This document shows positions 1-7,255 of a DNA stretch of 64,000 nucleotides, piece by piece (position 1 is the first letter of the stretch; every line of letters starts with the position of its first letter). The notes below the pieces were generated by a model, which worked only from the letters and a program-made list of their open reading frames with translations, was not told the DNA's origin and made no database searches. The stretch comes from Oleiagrimonas sp963821885 (lineage in GTDB: Bacteria > Pseudomonadota > Gammaproteobacteria > Xanthomonadales > Rhodanobacteraceae): NCBI GenBank assembly GCA_963821885.1, contig CAWGFN010000002.1:62001-126000 (forward strand), in the 5' to 3' direction. Both the position numbers and the translations under genes were made by a program.

Positions 1-30
1 CCCGGAGGCGGCCTTCGGCCTTGTCCGGGC
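1..30. repeat. Partial REP-type half element at window edge
   Basis: The first 30 bases match the right half of the repeat element at 560-668 (CCCGGAGGCGG...TTGTCCGGG). It is a hairpin in which CCCGGA pairs with TCCGGG around a GGCCTTCGGCC core. The window starts inside it, so any left partner lies outside. The final bases diverge from the usual GGGCTAC end (GGGCCAC). Confidence 0.6.
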
Positions 31-71
31 CACGTTTCTGACGCGCCGTGTCCCATCAGACCAAAACAGAC

Positions 72-458
72 ATGACCATGCTCGAACACCTCACGCTCGG
101 CCGCCTCCAGGTCTTCGCCCCCGACCTCGACCGGGCTTCCCGCTTCTACGGCGGCGTCCTCGGCCTGCGCCTGGTCGCCACTTATGAACGGATGCTGCGC
201 TTCGCCGTCGACGGCTTCGAGATCGACATCTTCCAGTGCGATCGCGCCTCGCAGGTCGGCGACTATTCCAGCGAGGCCGGCGTGTCGCTGTCCTTCACGG
301 TGACCGACCTCGAAGCCGCGATGCATGCGCTGCGCGAGGACGGCGTGGAGGTGCTGCACGCGGTGCCCAACACCGCCAGCGACGGCACCCGCTACGCCGC
401 CTTCGCCGACCCTTTCGGCACCGTGTTCGAGCTGATCGAGACCCCACGCGAACCTTAA
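72..458 (+). CDS. VOC (glyoxalase/bleomycin-resistance) family protein
   Basis: A 128-residue single-domain protein of the vicinal oxygen chelate superfamily. The N-terminal half has the typical segment LDRASRFYGGVLGLRL, and the C-terminal half ends with the characteristic FADPFGTVFELIE. This is the pattern of one beta-alpha-beta-beta-beta module pair found in glyoxalase-like enzymes and antibiotic-binding proteins. The substrate cannot be told from sequence. The ATG at 72 is preferred because the family fold starts with the LGRLQVFAPDL strand; a GTG at 48 and an ATG at 78 are alternatives, and no strong ribosome binding site separates them. It stands alone, with a repeat element downstream. 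Confidence 0.85.
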   Translation: MTMLEHLTLGRLQVFAPDLDRASRFYGGVLGLRLVATYERMLRFAVDGFEIDIFQCDRASQVGDYSSEAGVSLSFTVTDLEAAMHALREDGVEVLHAVPNTASDGTRYAAFADPFGTVFELIETPREP

Positions 459-559
459 GCAACCAGCACTCCGAGCTTTTTTCGCTCCTGATGCCATCGC
501 AGCGCATCGTGCTTGCATCCCTCCCCTTCGGTGGCGGCGTAGGGTGGAGGATCAGACCC

Positions 560-668
560 GTAGCCCGGATAAGCGAAGCGCATCCGGGGAATTCCGGCAG
601 GCATCCATCGGCACCAACTCCCGGCATGCGCTGACCCCGGAGGCGGCCTTCGGCCTTGTCCGGGCTAC
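560..668. repeat. ~109-bp REP-pair element with GTAGCCCGG/CCGGGCTAC ends
   Basis: The gap between the VOC gene and the SDR gene (459-759) holds no gene, only this element. It starts with GTAGCCCGGAT and ends with its mirror TCCGGGCTAC. Each end is a hairpin: CCCGGAT...ATCCGGGG on the left, CCCCGGA...TCCGGG on the right. Related elements with the same ends and nearly the same length occur at 6083-6192, 15571-15679 and 15801-15909. The left hairpin loop (AAGCGAAGCGC) equals the right loop of those copies in reverse complement. Known parallels are REP/BIME sequences; no RAYT transposase gene is in the window. Confidence 0.8.
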
Positions 669-759
669 GGCGTGCATCGAGACGATGCGACCCCCGGCGA
701 TCGAGGCCACCCCGGAACGTATGGGATAATCCGCGGCTCAGACGACCACGGAGCAGACC

Positions 760-1452
760 ATGTCCCAGTCCACCGCGATCATCACCGGCGCCGGCGGCGC
801 CATCGCCGGCCACGTCATCGACGCCTTCGCCGAGGCCGGCTGGACGCTGGGCCTGATCGCCTACAACGATGCCGAAGCCAGACGCGCGCAGGAAGCCTGC
901 CCCGCCGCCACGGTGGCCGTGGCCAACCTGGTCGACGAGGACGCCGCGCGCAAGGCGGTGGCCGAGCTGACCGGCGCCCTGGGCCACGTCGACGCGCTGC
1001 TCAACATCGCCGGCGGCTTCGACATGAGCGGCGCCGCCGACACCTCCATGAAGCAGCTGGAGGCGCAGATGGACATCAACTTCCGCACCGCCTTCAACGC
1101 CACCCGCGCGGTCCTGCCGGGCATGCTCGAGGCCGGCAAGGGCTTCGTGCTCGGCGTCGGCGCCGATGCCGCGTTGGACGGCGGCGCAAGCAAGGGCCCG
1201 TACGCGGCCTCCAAGGCGGCGCTGATCGCCTGGCTGAAGTCGGTCAACGCCGAGACCGCGCCGAAGGGCGTGCGCACGGCCATCATGTACCCGATGGGCG
1301 CGGTGGACACCGCCGGCAATCGCCACGCCATGCCCGATGCCGACCCGCAGACCTGGATCGACCCGCGCGAGCTGGCCGCCACGGCGCTGCACCTGGCCAC
1401 GCGCGGCGCGCGCGGCCGCATCAGCGAGGCCAGGGTCTACCCGCCGGCCTGA
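760..1452 (+). CDS. SDR family oxidoreductase with atypical catalytic serine site
   Basis: A 230-residue short-chain dehydrogenase/reductase. It has the Rossmann cofactor loop TGAGGAIA (residues 9-16), the NIAGG motif (82-86) and the catalytic YAASK (Y148, K152). The serine usually found about 13 residues before the tyrosine is an alanine here (LGVGADAALDGG), so catalysis may be altered or a nearby residue may substitute. A GGAG sits about 8 bases before the ATG. Substrate and cofactor preference are not assignable. It appears monocistronic, read in the same direction as the membrane protein that follows 83 bases later. Confidence 0.88.
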   Translation: MSQSTAIITGAGGAIAGHVIDAFAEAGWTLGLIAYNDAEARRAQEACPAATVAVANLVDEDAARKAVAELTGALGHVDALLNIAGGFDMSGAADTSMKQLEAQMDINFRTAFNATRAVLPGMLEAGKGFVLGVGADAALDGGASKGPYAASKAALIAWLKSVNAETAPKGVRTAIMYPMGAVDTAGNRHAMPDADPQTWIDPRELAATALHLATRGARGRISEARVYPPA

Positions 1453-1535
1453 GCAACCGCCCGCCGCGCGGCCTGCCGCGCATGTGAAAGCCGGTTACAC
1501 TGCCGACAGGCCCCCACGGAACCCCCGCCCCGCGC

Positions 1536-2864
1536 ATGCTGACCGAACTGGGACTGATCCTGCTGTTGTCGCTTCTCAACGGCTTCTTCGCCCTGTCCGA
1601 AATGGCCATCGTCGCCTCGCGCAAGAGCCGGCTGAAACAGATGGCGCGGCAGAGCGCTCGAGCGCGCGTGGCGCTGGAGCTGGCCGAGCACCCGGACCGC
1701 TTCCTGTCCACCGTGCAGGTCGGCATCACCCTGGTCATGCTGGTCACCGGCGCGGTCACCGGCGCCTCCCTGGGCGAGCGCTTCGCCACCATGGTGCGTG
1801 CGCTGGACGAGCCCTGGCTGGCGCCCTACGCCACCGCCACCGGCTGGTTCATCGGCTTCGTCATCGTCACCACGGTGCAGATCGTGATCGGCGAACTGGT
1901 GCCCAAGCGCACCGCGCTGGTCGCGCCGGAGAAGCTGGCCACCGCCATTGCCGTGCCCATGCTGGTGCTGTCGCGCATCAGCGCGCCGTTCGTGTGGGTA
2001 CTCAATGGCATCAGCAACCTGATCCTGCGCCTGATGCGCCTGCACAAGAAGCGCCGCTCGTCGGTGACCGAGGAGGAAATCCGCCTGCTGGTCGCCGAGG
2101 GCGCCGAACAGGGCGTGCTCGACGCCGACGAACGCAACATGGTCAACCGCGTGCTGCGCCTGGGCGACCGCCCGGTCGACAGCGTGATGACTCCGCGCAC
2201 GCGCATCGAATGGCTGGACGCCGCCGCCTCGCGCGAGGAGAACCTGCGCGTGCTGCGGGATAATTCCTACTCGCGCTTCCCGGTCTATCGCGGCGACGAG
2301 AGCGAGGTGCTGGGCATCGCCGAGGTCAAGCGCATCCTCGACGGCGTGCTGCGCGGCGAGACCGACCTGCTGCGCGGACTGGTCAAGCCGCTGTTCGTGC
2401 CGGAAACGGCGCGCGCGCTGGATCTTCTGGAATCGTTCCGCGACGCCGAGACGCAGATGGCCCTGGTGGTGGACGAGTACGGCGACATCGAGGGCCTGGT
2501 CACGCTCAACGACGTGCTCTCGGCGGTGGTCGGCCAGGGCCGCGGCAGCGAAGGCAACGAGACCGCGGCGATCATGCACCACGCCGACGGCAGCTGGCTG
2601 GTCGACGGCAGCCTGGCCACCGAGGACCTGCGCGAGCTGCTGCACCTGGACCACCTGCCCAACGAGGACGACCACGACTTCAACACCGTCGCCGGCATGG
2701 TGGTCAGCGCCTTCGAGCGCATCCCGCAGGTCGGCGACGCCTTCCGCTGGCGCGGTTGGCGTTTCGAGGTCGCCAGCGTCGACGGCGCGCGCATCGACCG
2801 CGTGCGCGTGGTGCCCGAGCACGCCTCCGAAACGACACCCGTGGATCCGGCCACACCGGCATGA
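1536..2864 (+). CDS. CNNM/CorC-HlyC family membrane protein (DUF21-CBS-CorC_HlyC)
   Basis: A 442-residue inner-membrane protein. The N-terminal ~185 residues form the DUF21 transmembrane domain, with GELVPKR near its middle. A CBS pair follows at roughly residues 205-330 (MTPRTRIEWL, then VVDEYGDIEGLVTLNDVL). A C-terminal CorC_HlyC domain covers about 345-430. The family was named hemolysin C-like, but known members act in magnesium/divalent cation efflux or homeostasis, so a cation-transport role is more likely than haemolysis. Its stop overlaps the next start (ATGA at 2861-2864), so it is probably translationally coupled to the ExoD-family gene. Confidence 0.9.
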   Translation: MLTELGLILLLSLLNGFFALSEMAIVASRKSRLKQMARQSARARVALELAEHPDRFLSTVQVGITLVMLVTGAVTGASLGERFATMVRALDEPWLAPYATATGWFIGFVIVTTVQIVIGELVPKRTALVAPEKLATAIAVPMLVLSRISAPFVWVLNGISNLILRLMRLHKKRRSSVTEEEIRLLVAEGAEQGVLDADERNMVNRVLRLGDRPVDSVMTPRTRIEWLDAAASREENLRVLRDNSYSRFPVYRGDESEVLGIAEVKRILDGVLRGETDLLRGLVKPLFVPETARALDLLESFRDAETQMALVVDEYGDIEGLVTLNDVLSAVVGQGRGSEGNETAAIMHHADGSWLVDGSLATEDLRELLHLDHLPNEDDHDFNTVAGMVVSAFERIPQVGDAFRWRGWRFEVASVDGARIDRVRVVPEHASETTPVDPATPA

Positions 2865-3463
2865 CCGCGGACCACGCGCGCCGCACCACGCGCATCCTCG
2901 CCGACACGCTCGCGGCACACGAGGGCGACAGCATCACCTTCGCCGAGCTGCTCGCGCCGCTGCACGACCGCGCCTTCGGTTGCGTGCTGCTGCTCCTGGC
3001 GATTCCCAACTTCATCCCGGTGCCGATCGGCATCGGCGGCGTGATGGGCACGCTGATCGTGTTGCTGGGCCTGCAGATGCTGGTCGGCATGGAGCAGCCG
3101 TGGATTCCGGCGCGGGTCCGCCGACGCGCCTTTCGCCGCGCAACCGTCAGCCGGTTTCTCGATCGCACCGTCCCGGTGCTGCAATGGCTCGAACGCCTCA
3201 GCCGACCGCGCGTCGTGGCCCTCACGCGCCGCCCGGCAAGCCTGTTGACCGGGCTGTTCCTGGTGCTGCTGGGGATGCTCCTGGCGCTGCCGATCCCGTT
3301 CACCAACTACCTGTTCGGCCTCGTCATGCTGACCTACGCCATCGCCCTGATCGAGTGGGACGGCGCCCTGCTCCTGGGCCTGTGGATCGCCTCGGCCGCC
3401 ACCCTGGTGCTGGCCGTGGTGTTCAGCAACGTGGTCATCGCCGCGATGGCGAAGCTGTTCTGA
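2861..3463 (+). CDS. Exopolysaccharide synthesis ExoD family protein
   Basis: A 200-residue membrane protein. After a soluble N-terminal segment (FAELLAPLHDRAFGCVLLLL) come several hydrophobic helices, including AIPNFIPVPIGIGG and LFLVLLGMLLALPIPF, the layout of the ExoD family. ExoD of rhizobia affects exopolysaccharide synthesis and alkali tolerance, but the molecular activity is unknown. The start at 2861 is chosen because it overlaps the upstream stop as ATGA; longer readings add an Arg-rich tail that is an out-of-frame echo of the upstream gene. Membership is confident; function is not. Confidence 0.85.
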   Translation: MTADHARRTTRILADTLAAHEGDSITFAELLAPLHDRAFGCVLLLLAIPNFIPVPIGIGGVMGTLIVLLGLQMLVGMEQPWIPARVRRRAFRRATVSRFLDRTVPVLQWLERLSRPRVVALTRRPASLLTGLFLVLLGMLLALPIPFTNYLFGLVMLTYAIALIEWDGALLLGLWIASAATLVLAVVFSNVVIAAMAKLF

Positions 3464-3503
3464 CAATCGCGCGCCCTGCCCGCTCACGACCCGGAGAAAT
3501 CGC

Positions 3504-4172
3504 ATGCGCAAACTGATCGTCTCCACGTTCATGTCCCTGGACGGCATCATGCAGGCGCCCGGCGGACCGCAGGAAGATCCCACCGGCGGTTTCACGCTGG
3601 GCGGCTGGTCGTTCGGTTACTGGGACGACGGCATGGACATCTCGGCCGCCGGTTTCGACGGCGCCGGCCGCGACATCCTGCTCGGGCGTCGCACCTATGA
3701 GATCTTCGCGGCCTACTGGCCCTACCAGGCCGAGGACCATCCGGTCGCGAGCACGCTGAACGCGGCCAGGAAGTACGTCGCCTCGCGCACCCTCAAGACG
3801 CTGGACTGGAACAACGCCCAGCTGATCGAGGGCGATGTCGTGGACGCCGTGCGCGCGCTCAAGGCACAGGACGGCCCCGACCTGCAGGTCATCGGCAGCG
3901 GCGACCTGGTCCAGACCCTGCACCGCGCCGCGCTGATCGACGTGCACCATGTGTGGACCTACCCGGTGGTCCTGGGCCACGGCAAGCGACTGTTCGGGGA
4001 AGGCGCGCGCCCGGCCGCGATGCGCCTGGAAAGCGCCCGCGTGTCGGAAACCGGCGTGATCATGAGCACCTACGTGCCCGCCGGCGAGGTGCGGCCCGGC
4101 TCCTTCGCCGACGAGACGCCCAATGAGGCCGAGCTGGAACGGCGCCGCAAGCTGGCCGACGAGGATCGCTGA
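3504..4172 (+). CDS. RibD C-terminal/DHFR-like family reductase
   Basis: A 222-residue protein of the dihydrofolate reductase-like RibD_C family (YyaP/YwjB type). Typical features are the start MRKLIVSTFMSLDGIMQAPG, the LLGRRTYEIFAAYWP segment and the cofactor-binding IGSGDLVQTL followed by a VHHVWTYPVVLGHGKRLF stretch. The family uses NADPH; the physiological substrate of stand-alone members is generally unknown. It is not the housekeeping DHFR, which is at 52507-52992. CCGGAGAA lies upstream as ribosome binding site. It ends six bases from the convergent trmJ stop. Confidence 0.87.
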   Translation: MRKLIVSTFMSLDGIMQAPGGPQEDPTGGFTLGGWSFGYWDDGMDISAAGFDGAGRDILLGRRTYEIFAAYWPYQAEDHPVASTLNAARKYVASRTLKTLDWNNAQLIEGDVVDAVRALKAQDGPDLQVIGSGDLVQTLHRAALIDVHHVWTYPVVLGHGKRLFGEGARPAAMRLESARVSETGVIMSTYVPAGEVRPGSFADETPNEAELERRRKLADEDR

Positions 4173-4177
4173 GGATC

Positions 4178-4921
4178 TCAGTCCTTGCCGGCCTGACGCT
4201 GGGCCTCGGCCAGGATGCCGTGCAGGATGCGCAGCTCGCGCTGGTCCGGCTGCGCGCGCATGAACAGCTTGCGCAGGCGCAGTTCGATAGTGCGCGGCGA
4301 GCGGCCCTTGTGGAAATCGATGTCGTGCAGGGCCTGCGACAGGTGCACGAAGAACTGCTCCATCTGCTCCAGGTCGGCGGGCGGATCCTTGGCCTCGGGA
4401 AGCTCGGGCAGGTCGTCCTCGAGGCTGGCCAGGCGCGTCTCGTAGGCCATCACCTGCACCGCCTGCGCCAGGTTGAGCGAGCTGTAGTCCTCGACGCTGG
4501 GGATGCGCACCATGGCGTGGCAATGCGCCAGCTCGGCGTTGTCCAGGCCGCTTTGCTCGTTGCCGAACACCAGTGCCACCTCGCGGCCTTCCGACGCGGC
4601 CCGCCAGGCCTGCGCCGCGGCCTCGCGCGGGGTCAGTTCCGGCAGCGTCACGCCACGGCGGCGGGCGCTCAGTCCCAGCGCCAGGCTGCATCCGGCCAAC
4701 GCCTCGGGCAGGCTGTCATGCACCCTGGCGGCGGCCAGGACGCCGGGCGCGCCGGCGGCCAGCGCGTCGGCCTCCGGATCCGGGTAGCGGTGCGGACGCA
4801 CCAGGTCCAGGCGCGTGAAGCCCATGGTGCGGATGGCGCGCGCGGCGCCGCCGATGTTGCCCGGATGCGAGGTCCGCACCAGCACGTAGCGGAGGTGCGC
4901 GGGCGTGGTGGATTCGGTCAT
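4178..4921 (-). CDS. trmJ: tRNA (cytidine/uridine-2'-O-)-methyltransferase TrmJ
   Basis: A 247-residue SPOUT methyltransferase. It has the TrmJ N-terminus VLVRTSHPGNIGGAARA, the SAM-knot motif VFGNEQSGLDNAEL, and motif 3 IPSVEDYSSLNLAQAVQVM, followed by the C-terminal helical extension that separates TrmJ from the short SpoU enzymes. TrmJ methylates the 2'-O of nucleotide 32 in tRNA anticodon loops. It is divergent from suhB with 130 bases between them, an arrangement common in gammaproteobacteria. Confidence 0.93.
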   Translation of the reverse strand: MTESTTPAHLRYVLVRTSHPGNIGGAARAIRTMGFTRLDLVRPHRYPDPEADALAAGAPGVLAAARVHDSLPEALAGCSLALGLSARRRGVTLPELTPREAAAQAWRAASEGREVALVFGNEQSGLDNAELAHCHAMVRIPSVEDYSSLNLAQAVQVMAYETRLASLEDDLPELPEAKDPPADLEQMEQFFVHLSQALHDIDFHKGRSPRTIELRLRKLFMRAQPDQRELRILHGILAEAQRQAGKD

Positions 4922-4970
4922 GGTCGGGGCTTCGCTGGCGGCACGGGCAAACGCCAGAGTTTACAGGTGT

Positions 4971-4999
4971 TTGGGCACGCGCTCCGGCTCTGCTAAGCT
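4971..4999 (+). promoter_or_regulatory. Candidate sigma-70 promoter for suhB
   Basis: TTGGGC (4971-4976), a 17-base spacer, then TAAGCT (4994-4999) preceded by TG at the extended -10 position. It lies in the 130-base trmJ/suhB divergent region, 53 bases before the suhB start. Match found by eye only. Confidence 0.45.
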
Positions 5000-5051
5000 T
5001 GCGCGCCGTTGCGCCCCGGCGCGACACCCGCTCTTTCAAGCCTCGACGACC

Positions 5052-5855
5052 ATGCCCAGACCCGCAGTCAATGTGGCGGCCCGTGCCGCGCGCGCCGCAG
5101 GAAGCGTCATCCTGCGCTACATGAATCGCCTCGACAGCGTGAACGTGGTCGAGAAGCAGCGCATGGACTTCGTGTCCGAGGTCGACCGCGCCGCCGAGGC
5201 CGAGATCGTGCGCGAGCTCAAGCGCGCCTACCCGCGCCACGCCTTCCTCGGCGAGGAATCGGGCAAGACCGGCAAGGGCGACCTGGTCTGGGTCATCGAC
5301 CCGCTGGACGGCACCCACAACTACCTGCGCGGCATCCCGCACTTCTCCGTCTCCATCGCCATGCTCGACAAGGGCGAGCCGGTGTACGGCGTGATCTACG
5401 ACCCGCTGCGCGACGAACTGTTCACCGCCAGCAAGGGCGACGGCGCGTACCTCAACGACCGCCGCATGCGCGTGGGCAAGCGCGAGACGCTGGACGGCGC
5501 GATGCTGGCCACCGGCTTTCCCTACCGCCAGCGCGAGCACCTGGACGGGCAGTGGGATTTCACCCGCGCCCTGCTGACCCAGGCCGAGGACCTGCGCCGC
5601 ACCGGCTCGGCCGCGCTGGACCTGGCCTACACCGCCGCCGGCCGCTTCGACGCCTACTACGAGCCGGGCCTCAAGCCCTGGGACATGGCCGCGGGCTGCC
5701 TGCTGGTGCGTGAAGCCGGCGGCACCTACTGCGACTTCGCCGGACGCGACGGCATTCCCGCCAGCGGCCACCTGATCGCCGCCAACCACCACCTGGCCCG
5801 CGCCATGGTCGAGGTCGCCGGGAAGACGCTGCCGCCGAAGCTGTTGAAGGGGTGA
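5052..5855 (+). CDS. suhB: Inositol-1-monophosphatase SuhB
   Basis: A 267-residue Mg2+-dependent phosphatase of the inositol monophosphatase family. Metal-binding motifs are all present: GEES (67-70), DPLDGTHN (83-90) and WDMAAG near residue 212. Besides hydrolysing inositol monophosphates, SuhB in enterobacteria joins the rRNA antitermination complex; whether it does here is unknown. The start at 5052 gives the family N-terminus PAVNVAARAARAAGS; the frame is open upstream into the trmJ region but without family similarity. Immediately after its stop begins a G-rich heptad array that would be transcribed as a G-rich 3' tail. Confidence 0.93.
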   Translation: MPRPAVNVAARAARAAGSVILRYMNRLDSVNVVEKQRMDFVSEVDRAAEAEIVRELKRAYPRHAFLGEESGKTGKGDLVWVIDPLDGTHNYLRGIPHFSVSIAMLDKGEPVYGVIYDPLRDELFTASKGDGAYLNDRRMRVGKRETLDGAMLATGFPYRQREHLDGQWDFTRALLTQAEDLRRTGSAALDLAYTAAGRFDAYYEPGLKPWDMAAGCLLVREAGGTYCDFAGRDGIPASGHLIAANHHLARAMVEVAGKTLPPKLLKG

Positions 5856-5860
5856 AGAGC

Positions 5861-5990
5861 CGGGACTCGGGGCTCGGGGCTCGGGGCTCGGGGCTCGGGG
5901 CTCGGGGCTCGGGGCTCGGGGCTCGGGGCTCGGGGCTCGGGACTCGGGGCTCGGGACTCGGGATTCGGGATTCGGGGCCCGGGAACTCGG
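5861..5990 (+). repeat. G-rich heptad array (GGGGCTC/GGGACTC), array A
   Basis: About eighteen tandem 7-base units, mostly GGGGCTC with GGGACTC and GGGATTC variants near the ends. It starts six bases after the suhB stop. With runs of three or four G every seven bases on the + strand, it fits the G-quadruplex pattern with 3-4 base loops. The block 5856-6543 between suhB and hda contains no credible gene; open frames across it are repeats of a Gly-Leu-Gly-Thr-Arg-Asp-Ser-like heptapeptide caused by the 7-base period. Confidence 0.85.
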
Positions 5991-6026
5991 ATGGCATTCG
6001 GTGCCGTGCGGACCCGCGGACCCGCG

Positions 6027-6052
6027 GAAGGCGGGATCGGCGACGCTGCGCG
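6027..6052. repeat. 26-bp direct repeat, copy 1 (second copy 6295-6320)
   Basis: The same 26 bases, beginning GAAGGCGGGATCGG, occur at 6027-6052 and at 6295-6320. Both are followed within about 15 bases by CTGGATGCCC. The repeats flank the 110-bp element and heptad array B, suggesting that a composite block was duplicated and then diverged. Confidence 0.75.
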
Positions 6053-6082
6053 AGCGCCCGCTGGATGCCCTGCCGCAGCCCC

Positions 6083-6192
6083 GTAGCCCGGATAAGCCCG
6101 CAGGGCGCATCCGGGATGAAACGCACCGCGGCCTCACGACGCGTATCGCCGGATGGCTCCGTTCCCGGATGCGCTTCGCTTATCCGGGCTAC
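6083..6192. repeat. 110-bp REP-pair element with GTAGCCCGG/CCGGGCTAC ends, copy 2
   Basis: It starts GTAGCCCGGATAAGCCCG and ends TTATCCGGGCTAC. The left hairpin has the loop AAGCCCGCAGGGCGC and the right one GCGCTTCGCTT. It is about 85-90% like the copies at 15571 and 15801 by eye. Heptad array B begins directly after its right end, at the same junction (GGGCTACGCGATGG) seen in the two later copies. Confidence 0.85.
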
Positions 6193-6197
6193 GCGAT

Positions 6198-6269
6198 GGG
6201 ACTCGGGACTCGGGACTCGGGACTCGGGACTCGGGACTCGGGACTCGGACTCGGGACTCGGGATTCGGT
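6198..6269 (+). repeat. G-rich heptad array B (GGGACTC units)
   Basis: About ten 7-base units, mainly GGGACTC, with one short unit and a GGGATTC at the end. It abuts the right end of the REP-pair element at 6083-6192. G-rich strand is +, as in all other arrays in this window. Confidence 0.85.
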
Positions 6270-6342
6270 CCGGTACCCGGGACCCGGGACCCGTGAAGGC
6301 GGGATCGGCGACGCTGCGCGCGCCCTGGATGCCCGCAGGCCG

Positions 6343-6422
6343 TAGGGCGGGCATCGTCCGCCGTGCGCATGCTCGAGAGTCCGCCTGCACCATGTACCCG
6401 ATGGCGGACAGTGCCCGCCCTG
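6343..6422. repeat. Second class of REP-pair (GGGCGGGCATCGTCCGCC ... mirror)
   Basis: TAGGGCGGGCATCGTCCGCC at 6343-6362 faces GGCGGACAGTGCCCGCCCTG at 6403-6422 as an imperfect inverted repeat separated by 40 bases. The sequence differs from the GTAGCCCGG class, so at least two REP families occupy this gap. Confidence 0.7.
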
Positions 6423-6472
6423 CAAACAACGCAACACCATGCTCGGCGGTGGGTATCCACCCGACGCCCTCC

Positions 6473-6500
6473 GGGTCCCGGGTCCCGGGTCCCGGGTCCC
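6473..6500. repeat. GGGTCCC x4 heptad array
   Basis: Four perfect copies of the 7-base unit GGGTCCC. Unlike the GGGACTC arrays the unit is nearly self-complementary, so the block can fold as a hairpin or slip. It lies 44 bases beyond the 3' end of hda. Confidence 0.8.
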
Positions 6501-6543
6501 GTTCCCCTGCTCTGCGAGCTGCATTCCGCCCGCGCACCGGCGA

Positions 6544-7254
6544 TCACTCGCCGTCGCGCGCATCCCGGTCGCGCAGCAACTGCCGCAGGAACGGCACGGT
6601 GACGCGCCGCTTGGCCGCCAGCGAGGCGCGATCGATCTCGTCCAGCAAGGCGCCCAGCGCGCCCAGGTCGCGCGCGTGGTGCACGAACAGCCAGTCCAGC
6701 ACGGCATCGTCCAGCTCGATGCCGCGGGCCAGCGCGCGACCACGCAGCACGTCGCGACGCTCGCCCTCGCTCAGGGATCTGAGAAGGGCCAGCGTGCACA
6801 TGCCCAGCCGCGAGCGCAGGTCCGGCAGCACCAGCGGCAACTGCGCCGGCGGCGCGCTGGCGGCAAACAGCAACGTGGCGCCTTCGGCACGGCAGCGGTT
6901 GTAGAGATCGAACAGCGCATGCTCGGCCTCGCGATCGCCGGCCAGCGCATCGACATCGTCCAGCGCCAGCAGGTCGCAACCACCGCTGCCGCGTATCGCC
7001 TCCGCGGCCGGTCCGCGCAGGCTGCCCAGCGGCAGGTACTGCACGCGCCAGCCGGCCTCGCTGGCGGCCTGGCAGGCCGCCGCCAACAGGTGCGTGCGGC
7101 CGCTGCCGGCGGCGCCGGCCAGGAACACCCACGGCGCCTGCGCCTCCGATGCGGCCCGCCGCACGGCCGCCACCGCGGCGGCGTTGTCACCGTCGTGGAA
7201 ATCCTCGAAGCGCTGGCGACGCGGCCAGCGCAGGGCGAGCGGGATCTGGTTCAC
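6544..7254 (-). CDS. hda: DnaA regulatory inactivator Hda
   Basis: A 236-residue AAA+ protein homologous to the DnaA ATPase domain. It starts with a clamp-binding-like QIPLALRW (residues 3-10), has a Walker A variant GAAGSGRTH (47-55, Arg in place of Lys, as is common in Hda proteins) and a Walker B LLALDDVDAL. Hda with the DNA-loaded beta clamp stimulates ATP hydrolysis by DnaA and so limits re-initiation. The GTG at 7254 is chosen because it gives the clamp motif at the N-terminus and follows the perM stop by one base; a longer frame exists but overlaps perM. It ends the minus-strand operon pgsA-perM-hda. Confidence 0.9.
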   Translation of the reverse strand: MNQIPLALRWPRRQRFEDFHDGDNAAAVAAVRRAASEAQAPWVFLAGAAGSGRTHLLAAACQAASEAGWRVQYLPLGSLRGPAAEAIRGSGGCDLLALDDVDALAGDREAEHALFDLYNRCRAEGATLLFAASAPPAQLPLVLPDLRSRLGMCTLALLRSLSEGERRDVLRGRALARGIELDDAVLDWLFVHHARDLGALGALLDEIDRASLAAKRRVTVPFLRQLLRDRDARDGE

Positions 7255-7255
7255 G

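Noticed and set aside
1536..2864. Haemolysin naming of the DUF21-CBS protein
   Set aside because: The label is historical; domain content fits cation homeostasis, with no evidence of a toxin.
5861..6269. Heptad arrays as a CRISPR-like array
   Set aside because: Units are seven bases with no spacers and no cas genes in the window.
5852..6904. Long open frames rich in Gly-Leu-Gly-Thr-Arg-Asp-Ser repeats in the suhB-hda gap
   Set aside because: They arise from 7-base repeats read in any frame (period 21 bases), with no ribosome site and no conserved domain, and they run antisense into hda.
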